Positions 26,423 to 34,509 of a stretch of 64,000 bases of DNA are shown one piece after another. Both the position numbers and the translations under genes were made by a program. Location of the stretch: contig CAKTFL010000001.1 of assembly GCA_934555855.1 (NCBI GenBank), forward strand, positions 17,072 to 81,071, given 5' to 3'. Positions within the stretch are counted from its first letter, which is position 1. Each line of letters opens with the position of its first letter. This DNA is from an uncultured Sphingomonas sp. (GTDB taxonomy: Bacteria > Pseudomonadota > Alphaproteobacteria > Sphingomonadales > Sphingomonadaceae). The notes under the pieces were generated by a model. It was not told the DNA's origin. It ran no database searches and saw nothing but the letters and a program-made list of their open reading frames with translations.

Positions 26423-29224
26423 ATGGCAGTTCAGCAGCCTTCAGGGGCAATCCGCAGCATTGGCACCGGCACCGTCAACGATCAGGTATTTTCACCTGAC
26501 GGCACCCTGCTTTACACGGCCCGGAACGGCACCATCACGGCCTATAATGTTGCCACTGGCGCGGCAGTCAATAGCTGGACGCTCGGCAAGACGCTCGGCG
26601 GAATCGATGTCTCGCCCGATGGCGGTCATCTCGTCGCCACGGAGCAGGAGAGCGGGCCGCTGACCGGATCCGGCTTCAGCACCGCCACGGACTTCTACGT
26701 CTATCGACTGGATCTGACGTCAGGCGTCACCAGCACGTACACGTCCCACCTCAGCGGCTATGTGGCATCCTATGCCGACGTGTCCTTCCTGCCGGACGGC
26801 ACGGCGTTGTTGACCCAGAACTATCCCGGCTCGGGCTGGGTGCCGCTCACCACGCTCGACTTCGGCAGTGGCACGTTCACCGCTTCGGCGCAGAGCTATG
26901 CCCAATCCGGCACGCTGACCGCCTCGCCGGACCGCAACCATATCCTCTTCAGCCCCCACAATATCTCTGACGCACCCTTGCATCTGTACACGGCAGGCAA
27001 GGGCATCACCGCGAGCCATGGCGGCTATGCCGATGACATTATGGGGTACAACAGCGGCGTTCAGGCTATCTCCCCCACCGGCAATCTGGCCGTGGAGGGT
27101 GTCAGCCTTGCCGTCTATGACAGCAATCTTCGTCTGGTCACCAAGTTGGCCGACAGGTACCCGTTCGCTTCGGGCGCGGCCGGGCTGGCCTTCAGTCCCG
27201 ATGGCAGCAAGCTTTATCTGCTCGACAAGGCGGCCCGGGAAGTGTTCGTGCTCAGCACCAGCAGCTGGGACGTGCTGGGCGGCTATCCGGTCGGCGCGGC
27301 GCTGAGCGAGTCCTATTCGCCGATCGCAGGCGGCTACGGCAACGCCCTGCAGGTCAGCCCGGACGGCACTCACCTGTCGGTGGTCGGCGCGGTTTCGGTT
27401 CAGGTGATCGATCTCGGCAAGGTGGTGTCGGATGCCGCCACTTCCGGCAACGACGCCGTGACCGGCGACAGCGCGAACAACGTGCTCTACGGGTTCGAGG
27501 GTAACGACACGCTGGACGGCAAGTCGGGTGCCGACGCCCTGTATGGCGGGCCGGGCGACGACATCTATTATGTCGACAATGCTGGCGACAATGTCGTGGA
27601 GCGTGCGAACGCGGGCAGCGATACCGTGTTCAGCAATGTCAGCTACAACATTCCCGGCAACGTCGAGAAGCTGGTCCTGACCGGTGCCGATGCCGTCTCG
27701 GCCTATGGCAACGAGCTGGCTAACACGCTGGTCGGTAATGACTTGAACAACAGTTTGTTTGGTGGCGGTGGTGACGACGTGCTGACGGGCAATGGCGGCA
27801 TCGATGTGCTCGACGGCGGCCAGGGCAACGACCAGATGGCGGGCGGCACCGGCAACGACACTTATTATGTGGATAGTCCCGCCGATCTGGTGACCGAGGT
27901 GGTCGGAGAAGGCATTGACACGGTAAAGACTGCCCTCAGCTATGTGCTGGGAGCCAATGTCGAAAACCTGACGCTGCTGGGTTACAATCAGCCGCTATCG
28001 GCTACGGGCAACGCGCTGGATAACGTTCTTATCGGCAATGACGGCGATAACGTGATCATGGGGCTGGGCGGCCGTGACGTGCTGACGGGCGGTGCTGGTC
28101 AGGATACGTTTGGGGGGACGCGGGCGGAGCTGGCGGGGGATACGATCACCGACCTGTCGGTGGGCGACCGGATCGCCATCACGGATGCGGACCCGGCACG
28201 TTTTGCGTACACGCGGGTGGGCGGTGCGTTGAGCCTGGGCGATGGCCAGGGCGTGATGCTGCAGGACGGGTTCACCGGCCGGCTGGTGGCGCAAAAGGCG
28301 GCGCAGGGCGTGGTGCTGGACGTGGTGGCGCATGACGGCCAGCTCGGCGACTTCACCGGCGATGGTTATTCCGACCTCCTGTGGGGCAAGGCAGGCGCGG
28401 TGAGCAGCTGGACGGTGGACGTCCAGGGCATTCACCAGAACAGCTTCTATGCCACCGTTGATGCAAGCTGGCACGTGGCCGAGACGTTCGACTTCAACGG
28501 CGATGGTCGCTCGGACATTCTGTGGCACAAGGACAATGGCGCGGTGGCGGTGTGGAACGCGGCCGGCAGCGGCTTTGCACAGGACAGCTACTTCCACGGC
28601 TCGGTGGGCACCAGCTGGCAGATCGCAGGCACCGGCGACCTCAACGGCGACGGCAAGGACGACCTGTTGTGGCGCAACGTCGACGGCTCGCTCTCGGCCT
28701 GGACGGCGACCGGCACGGGCTTTGCCGAGAACAGCTATTCGCACGGCTCGGTGGGCACCAGCTGGTCGGTGGCGGGGCTGGGCGACCTGAACGGCGACGG
28801 GCGCGACGACATTGTGTGGCGCAATGCAGACGGCTCGGTGTCGACCTGGACGGCGAGCGGCACCGGCTTTGCCGAGAACAGCTTTGCGGCGGGAGTGGAC
28901 CGGTCCTGGCAGATCGCCGGGGTCGCGGACCTGAACGGCGATGGTCAGGATGACCTGGTCTGGCGCAACGACAACGGCGCGGTGTCGACCTGGCAGTCGA
29001 CCGGCCAGGGCTTCACCCAGGGCGTGTTCAACGCATCGGCCGACAAGGGCTGGCAGATCGAGCAGCTGGGCGACTTCAACAATGACGGTCGCGCCGACAT
29101 CCTGTGGCACGGCGCCAACGGTGCGGTTTCGGTGTGGCAGTCCAACGGTCAGGGCTTTGACCAGAACACCCTCTACGATGCCGGCCCAGGCACCGACTGG
29201 CAGATCCTGACCCACGGCTTCTGA
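26423..29224 (+). CDS. Secreted beta-propeller/RTX/FG-GAP repeat protein, likely type I secretion substrate
   Basis: 933 residues from the ATG after a GGGGGGAAC run; a longer ORF start at 26357 has no ribosome-binding site. Residues about 1-340 look like a WD40/PD40 propeller (DQVFSPDGTLLYTARNGT, GLAFSPDGSKLYLLDKA, LQVSPDGTHLSVVG). Residues about 343-620 hold three clusters of Ca-binding RTX nonapeptides (GFEGNDTLDGKSGADALYGG, GGGGDDVLTGNGGIDVLDGG, GDNVIMGLGGRDVLTGGAG). Residues about 641-930 are six FG-GAP/VCBS-like repeats. There is no Sec signal. It is divergent from its exporter genes, with a 153-base shared promoter region. Probably a surface or extracellular protein, perhaps binding polysaccharide. 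Confidence 0.9.
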   Translation: MAVQQPSGAIRSIGTGTVNDQVFSPDGTLLYTARNGTITAYNVATGAAVNSWTLGKTLGGIDVSPDGGHLVATEQESGPLTGSGFSTATDFYVYRLDLTSGVTSTYTSHLSGYVASYADVSFLPDGTALLTQNYPGSGWVPLTTLDFGSGTFTASAQSYAQSGTLTASPDRNHILFSPHNISDAPLHLYTAGKGITASHGGYADDIMGYNSGVQAISPTGNLAVEGVSLAVYDSNLRLVTKLADRYPFASGAAGLAFSPDGSKLYLLDKAAREVFVLSTSSWDVLGGYPVGAALSESYSPIAGGYGNALQVSPDGTHLSVVGAVSVQVIDLGKVVSDAATSGNDAVTGDSANNVLYGFEGNDTLDGKSGADALYGGPGDDIYYVDNAGDNVVERANAGSDTVFSNVSYNIPGNVEKLVLTGADAVSAYGNELANTLVGNDLNNSLFGGGGDDVLTGNGGIDVLDGGQGNDQMAGGTGNDTYYVDSPADLVTEVVGEGIDTVKTALSYVLGANVENLTLLGYNQPLSATGNALDNVLIGNDGDNVIMGLGGRDVLTGGAGQDTFGGTRAELAGDTITDLSVGDRIAITDADPARFAYTRVGGALSLGDGQGVMLQDGFTGRLVAQKAAQGVVLDVVAHDGQLGDFTGDGYSDLLWGKAGAVSSWTVDVQGIHQNSFYATVDASWHVAETFDFNGDGRSDILWHKDNGAVAVWNAAGSGFAQDSYFHGSVGTSWQIAGTGDLNGDGKDDLLWRNVDGSLSAWTATGTGFAENSYSHGSVGTSWSVAGLGDLNGDGRDDIVWRNADGSVSTWTASGTGFAENSFAAGVDRSWQIAGVADLNGDGQDDLVWRNDNGAVSTWQSTGQGFTQGVFNASADKGWQIEQLGDFNNDGRADILWHGANGAVSVWQSNGQGFDQNTLYDAGPGTDWQILTHGF
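28349..29215 (+). repeat. Six tandem FG-GAP-type coding repeats, period about 141-147 bases
   Basis: Within the RTX protein, units carry DxNGDGxxD(I/L)(L/V)W: GDFTGDGYSDLLWG, FDFNGDGRSDILWHK, GDLNGDGKDDLLWRN, GDLNGDGRDDIVWRN, ADLNGDGQDDLVWRN and GDFNNDGRADILWHG, spaced about 47-49 codons. The DNA of units 3-5 is strikingly similar (GTGGGCACCAGCTGG recurs), so unit number may vary between strains by slippage or recombination. Confidence 0.85.
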
Positions 29225-29234
29225 TAAGCCGAAA

Positions 29235-29259
29235 AGCCGGCGCACCGCGTGCGCCGGCT
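29235..29259 (-). terminator. Strong hairpin terminator between convergent RTX and barrel genes
   Basis: A perfect 11-base GC-rich stem (AGCCGGCGCAC / GTGCGCCGGCT) with a 3-base loop. On the minus strand it is followed by TTTTC, giving a Rho-independent terminator for the outer-membrane protein gene that ends at 29307. On the plus strand it lies 11 bases past the RTX stop and may act in both directions, although the U-run is lacking there. Confidence 0.8.
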
Positions 29260-29306
29260 CCTGGAAACAGCACTGACCCCCGTGAGGCCGTCGGTGCCGA
29301 TAGTCG

Positions 29307-29972
29307 TTACTTGAAGCGGATGCCGATGCCGCCCATCACGCGCTGGCGCGAGGTGTGGTCGTTGTAGTTCGAATACACATACTGCGCGTTGACGTAGAGG
29401 CCTGACAGCGGGCCCTGGAAGCGGTTGGCCATCGAGAACTCGACGCCACCGCCGGCCTGGTAGCCGTCCGTGTTGACATGGTTGTAGTAGCTGGTCTGGC
29501 CGGCCGGCGCGTCGAAGCGCTTGCGCTGCTCGTTGGACACATAGCCGCCCTTGCCAAAGACCATGAACTGCGGCGTGACCAGGACACCCGCACGGACGCC
29601 GATGCCGAGTTCGCCAAAGGACTTGTGGCAGACCGATCCGCCCACGACCCCGCCGGTGCAGTTCTCGGTCCATTTGTTGGCGCGCCACAGGCTCGCTTCC
29701 GGGCCGATCACGATCCTGTCGCCGATCTGGCCGTCAAAGCCGATGGTGGCGCCATAACCAAACCGGTCATTGTGCTCGCCCTGCGACATGAAACGGTCGC
29801 CACCGAAGTTACCTTCGATGCGGAAGCCGCGGAACGTCGTCCCGTTGGTGCCGGTGCCAGCGTCGTCATAGCTGCCAGTGCTGGTGCTGGTGCTGGTCGT
29901 GTCCTGAGCCAGGGCCGGCGAAGCGGCAGCGATCAGGCCGCTCGCAGCGCAAAGAAGCAGGGTTTTTTTCAT
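29307..29972 (-). CDS. Outer-membrane beta-barrel protein (opacity/OmpA-like porin family)
   Basis: About 221 residues. The start is at ATG 29972 with GAGG five to six bases upstream; the longer ORF to 30101 adds non-signal sequence. A clear Sec signal peptide (KKTLLLCAASGLIAAASPALAQ) is followed by a low-complexity Thr/Ser linker and alternating amphipathic strands (FRIEGNFGGDRF, YGATIGFDGQIGDRIVIGPE, LGIGVRAGVLVTPQFMVFGKGGYV, YVNAQYVYSNYND) ending in MGGIGIRFK with the terminal aromatic Phe-Lys typical of barrels. Two Cys (in NCTGG and VCHKSF) may form a loop disulphide. Function unknown. Monocistronic and terminated by the hairpin at 29235-29259. Confidence 0.85.
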   Translation of the reverse strand: MKKTLLLCAASGLIAAASPALAQDTTSTSTSTGSYDDAGTGTNGTTFRGFRIEGNFGGDRFMSQGEHNDRFGYGATIGFDGQIGDRIVIGPEASLWRANKWTENCTGGVVGGSVCHKSFGELGIGVRAGVLVTPQFMVFGKGGYVSNEQRKRFDAPAGQTSYYNHVNTDGYQAGGGVEFSMANRFQGPLSGLYVNAQYVYSNYNDHTSRQRVMGGIGIRFK

Positions 29973-30112
29973 GGCGTCCTCATCTAATCGGAACAAAAAT
30001 TCGCAGGCGGGCAACGAGATGAGCCCCGCCCCGTTCCTTCCTTCCGAAAAGTAGAAGCAGCTGTGGATTCCAGGCAACAGTCGTTCGTCCCGTGGCGACA
30101 CGATGTGTGGCG

Positions 30113-31303
30113 TTACCGTATCAATGCCGCGCGCACCGCGATCAGACCGAAAGGAACGGCAAAATCATCACCCATCTCAAGGCCATGCTGGACGGTTGGC
30201 GGTTTCAGGCGCGCCATCTGGTGCCCGCGTGAGATCAGCGCCAGGGCGACCTGCTCCAGTCCGTTGCGGTCGAACGCCAGAATAGGCAGGGAGCCGGGAT
30301 CGGGATGATGCGCCACCAGATGCACGGCCAGCCCCCCCGGCCGCAGGCACTCCATTGCCTGCTCGATGAACGAGCCGCGCGGCCGGTCGCCCCCCATCGT
30401 ATCGGTGCTCCGGATCGAGAGCAGGAAGTCGAAGGCGAACAGGTCCCCCGGCAAGGTGACCGGATCAATGACCGGCCCTGTCGTCGCCCCCGCCCCCTGC
30501 CTGTCTGTATTCAGCGCCACGTGGTGGCATGACGTCCCGGCAGCGGCCAGGGCCTGCATCACGGCGGGATCCACCTGTCCCAGGACCAGGCCGCGCGCGC
30601 CGGCTTGCAGCACGCCATACCGCTCCAGCGCCTGAACGGCATAGGCGCTTTGCCAGGTTTCGGCACGGCCGATCGTGAGGCCGAGCGCGTTGCACCGGGC
30701 CCGAAAGGCCGGTTCGCGAATCTGCCTGGCGGTGCAGGGCTGGGAAACGGGCTGAGCGAAGGAAGGTGGGTCCATCGACAGCAGCAGCGGTGTCGCGACC
30801 GGCCGGATGGTTTCGCTGCCATAGGTCGTCGACCGCGCCTCGGCCGCTTCCCCGGCTGCACCGATGTCCGCATCGGTGGCAGGCCGGTCGAGCGTGACAG
30901 CCAGCCCTTCCGCGCTGGCGTCGATCTGATCGGGCACCACGCCCATCAGGGCATAGCGTGCGCCCCGGAACGCCTCGAACCGCAGATGCATCTCGCCGCC
31001 ATGATGGGCGAGCCAGTTCAACTGCACCCGGTGGCTGGTCACCATCTGCGCCGTTGCCCCCGGCTGGTCGGGGAGCATGTGGACGCGCAGCACCAGCGAT
31101 CCGCGACGGGCCTGGAGGTTGGTGAACCGGACCAGGAAATGCGCGTGTCCCCGCGCCACGGGCACATAAGGCGTGTGGAAGGCGTAGCTGGGGTCGGGCA
31201 GCGGCGCGGAACCGCCCAGCCCGGCGATGCAGCTGACCGGATGGCCGTGAAACTCGAACGGGTCGAGCGTTTGACCGGACGTCTCGTCTATCACTGTTTC
31301 CAT
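30113..31303 (-). CDS. Two-domain protein: beta-rich N-terminus plus degenerate methyltransferase-like C-terminus
   Basis: 396 residues, not assignable to a named family. Residues about 25-150 look like a beta-sandwich (HAHFLVRFTNLQARRGSLVLRV, HHGGEMHLRFEAFRGARYAL). Residues about 190-390 follow the layout of the methyltransferase at 47982: a Cys near the start, W-x-x-A-Y-x-x-Q-A-L, VLQAGARGLVLG, FDFLLSIRSTD and MECLRPGGLAVHLVAHHPD. The SAM-binding glycine motif is poor (GLVLGQVDP), so it may not bind SAM in the usual way. It lies 10 bases from the GT4 gene upstream and is probably cotranscribed, so a role in capsule glycan modification is likely. Confidence 0.6.
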   Translation of the reverse strand: METVIDETSGQTLDPFEFHGHPVSCIAGLGGSAPLPDPSYAFHTPYVPVARGHAHFLVRFTNLQARRGSLVLRVHMLPDQPGATAQMVTSHRVQLNWLAHHGGEMHLRFEAFRGARYALMGVVPDQIDASAEGLAVTLDRPATDADIGAAGEAAEARSTTYGSETIRPVATPLLLSMDPPSFAQPVSQPCTARQIREPAFRARCNALGLTIGRAETWQSAYAVQALERYGVLQAGARGLVLGQVDPAVMQALAAAGTSCHHVALNTDRQGAGATTGPVIDPVTLPGDLFAFDFLLSIRSTDTMGGDRPRGSFIEQAMECLRPGGLAVHLVAHHPDPGSLPILAFDRNGLEQVALALISRGHQMARLKPPTVQHGLEMGDDFAVPFGLIAVRAALIR

Positions 31304-31313
31304 TCACTCTCGA

Positions 31314-32474
31314 TCATTGATCGTCCAGCCCGCCATAAAGCGCGCGCAGCCGCCCGGCGAACGAGGCGGCATCGAACAGGCCCGCCCGCCTCCGGCCCGC
31401 CTCGCCCAGCCATAGGCACATCGCGTCGTCGCGGGCGATCGCGGCGATGGCGGCCGCGATCGCCGCGGGGTCGAGCGGATCGATCAGCAGTGCCGCATCG
31501 CCCGCGGTTTCCGCCAGCGCGCCCCCGGCGCTGGTCACCACCGGCGTACCGAGCGCCATCGCCTCCGCCACGGGCAGGCCGAAACCCTCGGCAAGCGAGG
31601 GCATCAGCAACGCACGGGCCTGCGCCAGCAGCGCGATCATCCCCGCGCGGCTTTGATACGGCAGCCTCACCACTCCCGACGTGTCCCGGAGCGCTGCGGC
31701 AAGGCCGTGCGCGTTCCTGCCGTCCGGCCCGGCGACCACCAGCGGCAACGCGGTGCCGCTCGCCCGATAGGCGGTGACGATCCGCTCGACATTCTTGCGC
31801 GGCTCCACCGTGCCGCACACCAGCAGATATTGTCCCGCCTCCAGCCCGGCCGGCAGCGGTGGCAGGGTGCCGGCATCCTCGACCGCGACGGGCTGCGAAC
31901 AATCGACCACGCGGCTGGCGGGGAGGTCGAGCGTCGCGGCGATCTCCCCCGCCGCGGACCGGGACACGGCAACCAGCCGGTCGGCTTCAGCAGCGATGCG
32001 GCGCAGCAAACGCCGGTGCCGGGGAGCATCGATCGAGCTGAGGCCGGGATGAGTGAGCGGGATCACGTCATGGACGGTGTACAGGTTGCGCCATCCCGCG
32101 ACGCGCAGCGGCACCGGATAGGACCAGTGCATGATCCCTGGCGGTCCGGGGACATGGACGGGCAGCAAGCGGCCGTGCAGCGTGAAGAACGCCTGGCCGA
32201 GCCGGAACAGGTCGTGCCTGACGAAGCCGCCCGTCTCGGTACGTGCTTCGACGCCGAGCGGCAGCACCGAGCGTAGCGATCTGCGCCAGCGATCGGCGCG
32301 CGACTGGTCGCTGCCAGGGGCGCTCGCCCCTCCGCCGCTCAGCAGCAGCGCCTGGGCCGACAACGCCTGTTGCGCGGTCCTGAGCGCGCGGGCGTAGGTC
32401 GCGACGCCGGTCGCCGCGGCCACCAGCATCCGGTTCTCCATGCATAAGGGTCGATTGCCGGGCAACAGGGTCAT
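31314..32474 (-). CDS. Family 4 glycosyltransferase of the capsule locus
   Basis: 386 residues. GT4 C-terminal domain: YLLVCGTVEPRKNVERIVTAY, LARALLMPSLAEGFGLPVAEAMALGTPVVTS (the E-x7-E donor motif) and GDAALLIDPLDPAAIAAAI. The N-terminal half has MHWSYPVPLRVAGWRNLYTVHDVIPLTHP, a mannosyl/rhamnosyl-transferase-like acceptor region. ATG 32474 lacks a clear ribosome-binding site; ATG 32441 is an alternative. It is divergent from kpsT with a short shared promoter region of about 70 bases. Similar to the GT4 at 46600. Likely adds a sugar to the capsular chain. Confidence 0.9.
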   Translation of the reverse strand: MTLLPGNRPLCMENRMLVAAATGVATYARALRTAQQALSAQALLLSGGGASAPGSDQSRADRWRRSLRSVLPLGVEARTETGGFVRHDLFRLGQAFFTLHGRLLPVHVPGPPGIMHWSYPVPLRVAGWRNLYTVHDVIPLTHPGLSSIDAPRHRRLLRRIAAEADRLVAVSRSAAGEIAATLDLPASRVVDCSQPVAVEDAGTLPPLPAGLEAGQYLLVCGTVEPRKNVERIVTAYRASGTALPLVVAGPDGRNAHGLAAALRDTSGVVRLPYQSRAGMIALLAQARALLMPSLAEGFGLPVAEAMALGTPVVTSAGGALAETAGDAALLIDPLDPAAIAAAIAAIARDDAMCLWLGEAGRRRAGLFDAASFAGRLRALYGGLDDQ

Positions 32475-32543
32475 GCGCTAACGTGCGGAGAGGGCCGGAA
32501 TTGTTCCGGGCGCAAGGTGGTGAATGGCTGCCGGGAGCATGTG

Positions 32544-33206
32544 GTGATCGTTTTCGAGAACGTGTCCAAAGCATACCACATCCAGAAATTTCACAAGCAG
32601 GTGTTCTCCGACCTGAATTTCACGATTCGACCAGGCGACAGTATCGGCATCTGCGGCGCCAACGGGGCGGGGAAGTCCACGCTGATGCGGATGATCGCGG
32701 GGGTGGAGCATCCCACCACCGGCCATATCCGCCGTTCCATGACAACATCCTGGCCGATCGGCTATGGTAGCTGCTTCCAGTCGAGCCTGACGGGGGCCGA
32801 CAATGCCCGCTTCATTGCCCGCATCTATGGCCAGGACGAGCAGTATGTCATCGATTACGTCGAGGACTTCGCCCAGCTCGGCCCCTATCTCTACCAGCCG
32901 GTGGAGACCTATTCGGCCGGGATGAACGCACGCCTGGCGTTCGGCATCTCGCTGGCGACCAACTTCGACTGCTATCTGGTCGACGAGGTCACGGGAGCGG
33001 GGGACGAGCGGTTCCGGATGCGCTGCGAAGAGGCGCTGATCCACCGGCGCGACCATGCGACACTGATCATGGTGAGCCACGATCCGGGCACGCTCCGCCA
33101 ATATTGCCGGCGCGGGGCGGTGGTCTATGGTGGCACCCTGGTCTTCTATGACGACATGGAAGAGGCTAACGACGTCCACCACCGGCTCCAGCTGCTGGCT
33201 GCTTGA
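32544..33206 (+). CDS. kpsT: Capsule ABC exporter ATPase (KpsT/CtrD family)
   Basis: About 220 residues from GTG 32544, preceded by GGGAG. GTG 32517 is the longer option. The N-terminus IVFENVSKAYHIQKFHKQVF is typical of KpsT. Walker A GANGAGKST is at about residues 38-46, the signature YSAGMNARLAFG at about 122-133, Walker B DCYLVDEVTG at about 142-151 and the H-loop MVSHD near 180. It powers export of a lipid-linked capsular chain together with KpsM (on the other strand at 40399). It overlaps the formal ORF of the next gene but not its chosen start. Confidence 0.93.
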   Translation: MIVFENVSKAYHIQKFHKQVFSDLNFTIRPGDSIGICGANGAGKSTLMRMIAGVEHPTTGHIRRSMTTSWPIGYGSCFQSSLTGADNARFIARIYGQDEQYVIDYVEDFAQLGPYLYQPVETYSAGMNARLAFGISLATNFDCYLVDEVTGAGDERFRMRCEEALIHRRDHATLIMVSHDPGTLRQYCRRGAVVYGGTLVFYDDMEEANDVHHRLQLLAA

Positions 33207-33298
33207 GCGGGGGGACGCGGCAGGATAGGGCTTTGGCGCCGCTGGCCCCTTGCATCACCCGGGGCGATGGCTGCGCGGCTCCACAGGATAGAGGTTGC

Positions 33299-34489
33299 AT
33301 GTTTTTCGGCCAACATAAACGTCGTGCGCCCTTGGCTGCGGCGATCTCGGGCGCGATGCTGCTGGCCGGCTGTGCCTCGCTGCCGGCGAGCGGGCCGACC
33401 GCGCACGAGGTGCTGCGCGGCACGCAGGCCGATCACAACACCATTGGCATGCGGGTCGTCGATATCGACAGCCATGTGCTGGCAGAGGTAACCGCGGCCG
33501 ATGCGGGCGTCGTCGCCGGCGTGCCGACCCTCGCCACGCTGACGCGCGACGGGCGCACCGACACGGTAGGGCCGGGCGACCAGCTCGATATCGCGGTGTT
33601 CGAGGTGGGTGCCTCGCTGTTCGGGGGGGCGCGCACGTCTGCGGATGGCTACGATCCCTCCGCCCAGGCGCAGCGCTTCCCTGTCGTGGTGGTGGATCGC
33701 GACGGCGCCATCCGGCTGCCTTATGCCGGCACGATCGAGGTCGCCGGGCGCACGCCGGGCGAAATCGCGCAGATGATCGAGCGCGGGTATCGCGGCAAGT
33801 CGCAAAGCCCGCAGGTCGTGGTGGCAGTGCGGAGCAATCTCAGTGGCACGGTGTACGTCACCGGCGACGTGCGCCGGCCCGGACGCGTCGAGCTCAGTCT
33901 TCAGCGCGAGCGGCTGCTGGACGCGATCGGCATCGCGGGCGGCAGCGTCGCGCAGACGCAGGACATGGTGGTGCGCGTCACGCGTGACGGACAGCGGGTG
34001 GAACAGCGGCTGGACCGCGTCCGCTCCGCCTCTCCCGACGACCTGGTTCTGGTGCCTGGCGACCGGGTGGAACTGCTCCGGCAGCCCCAGACCTATGTGG
34101 TGCTTGGCGCCGCCAACAAGCCCTCGCAGGTGTCGTTCGACCAGAGCAACCTGACGCTGGCGGAGGCGGTGGCCCGTGCCGGAGGGCCCAATGACGCGAC
34201 CGCCAATCCCCGCGCGGTCTTCCTGTTCCGCTACGATTCCGCGCCCGGGCCGGCGTCCGGCGCCGTCCCGCTGCCCGGCACCCCTGCCCTGCCGCCGCAG
34301 CGCCCCACCATCTACCGTCTCAACCTGCTGGAGCCGTCCAGCTACTTCCTCGCCCAGCGTTTCGCCATGCGCGACAAGGATGTGCTCTATGTCAGCAATG
34401 CGGGGGTCAACCGGACGGCCAAGTTCGTGTCGATCATCAACCAGCTTTTCTCGCCCTTCGTCGCTGCCCGCACCCTTACGGGCAACTGA
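33299..34489 (+). CDS. kpsD: Outer-membrane polysaccharide export lipoprotein (Wza/KpsD/CtrA family)
   Basis: 396 residues from ATG 33299 (GAGG four bases upstream). The N-terminus has a lipoprotein signal ending LLAGC. The poly-export domain is at about residues 80-190 (GPGDQLDIAVFEVGASLFGG, VVDRDGAIRLPYAGTIEVAGRTPGEIAQMIERGY), followed by two SLBB domains (GTVYVTGDVRRPGRVELS, PQTYVVLGAANKPSQVSF) and a C-terminal segment ending FAMRDKDVLYVSNAG. It is the outer-membrane channel for capsule export. The gene order kpsT-kpsD is unusual but the complete exporter is in this locus. Confidence 0.92.
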   Translation: MFFGQHKRRAPLAAAISGAMLLAGCASLPASGPTAHEVLRGTQADHNTIGMRVVDIDSHVLAEVTAADAGVVAGVPTLATLTRDGRTDTVGPGDQLDIAVFEVGASLFGGARTSADGYDPSAQAQRFPVVVVDRDGAIRLPYAGTIEVAGRTPGEIAQMIERGYRGKSQSPQVVVAVRSNLSGTVYVTGDVRRPGRVELSLQRERLLDAIGIAGGSVAQTQDMVVRVTRDGQRVEQRLDRVRSASPDDLVLVPGDRVELLRQPQTYVVLGAANKPSQVSFDQSNLTLAEAVARAGGPNDATANPRAVFLFRYDSAPGPASGAVPLPGTPALPPQRPTIYRLNLLEPSSYFLAQRFAMRDKDVLYVSNAGVNRTAKFVSIINQLFSPFVAARTLTGN

Positions 34490-34509
34490 CGGCGGATAGG
34501 GAGCAGGTC

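Noticed and set aside
27995..29245. 416-codon minus-strand open frame
   Set aside because: Mirrors the FG-GAP repeats of the secreted protein on the other strand, which explains its periodicity.
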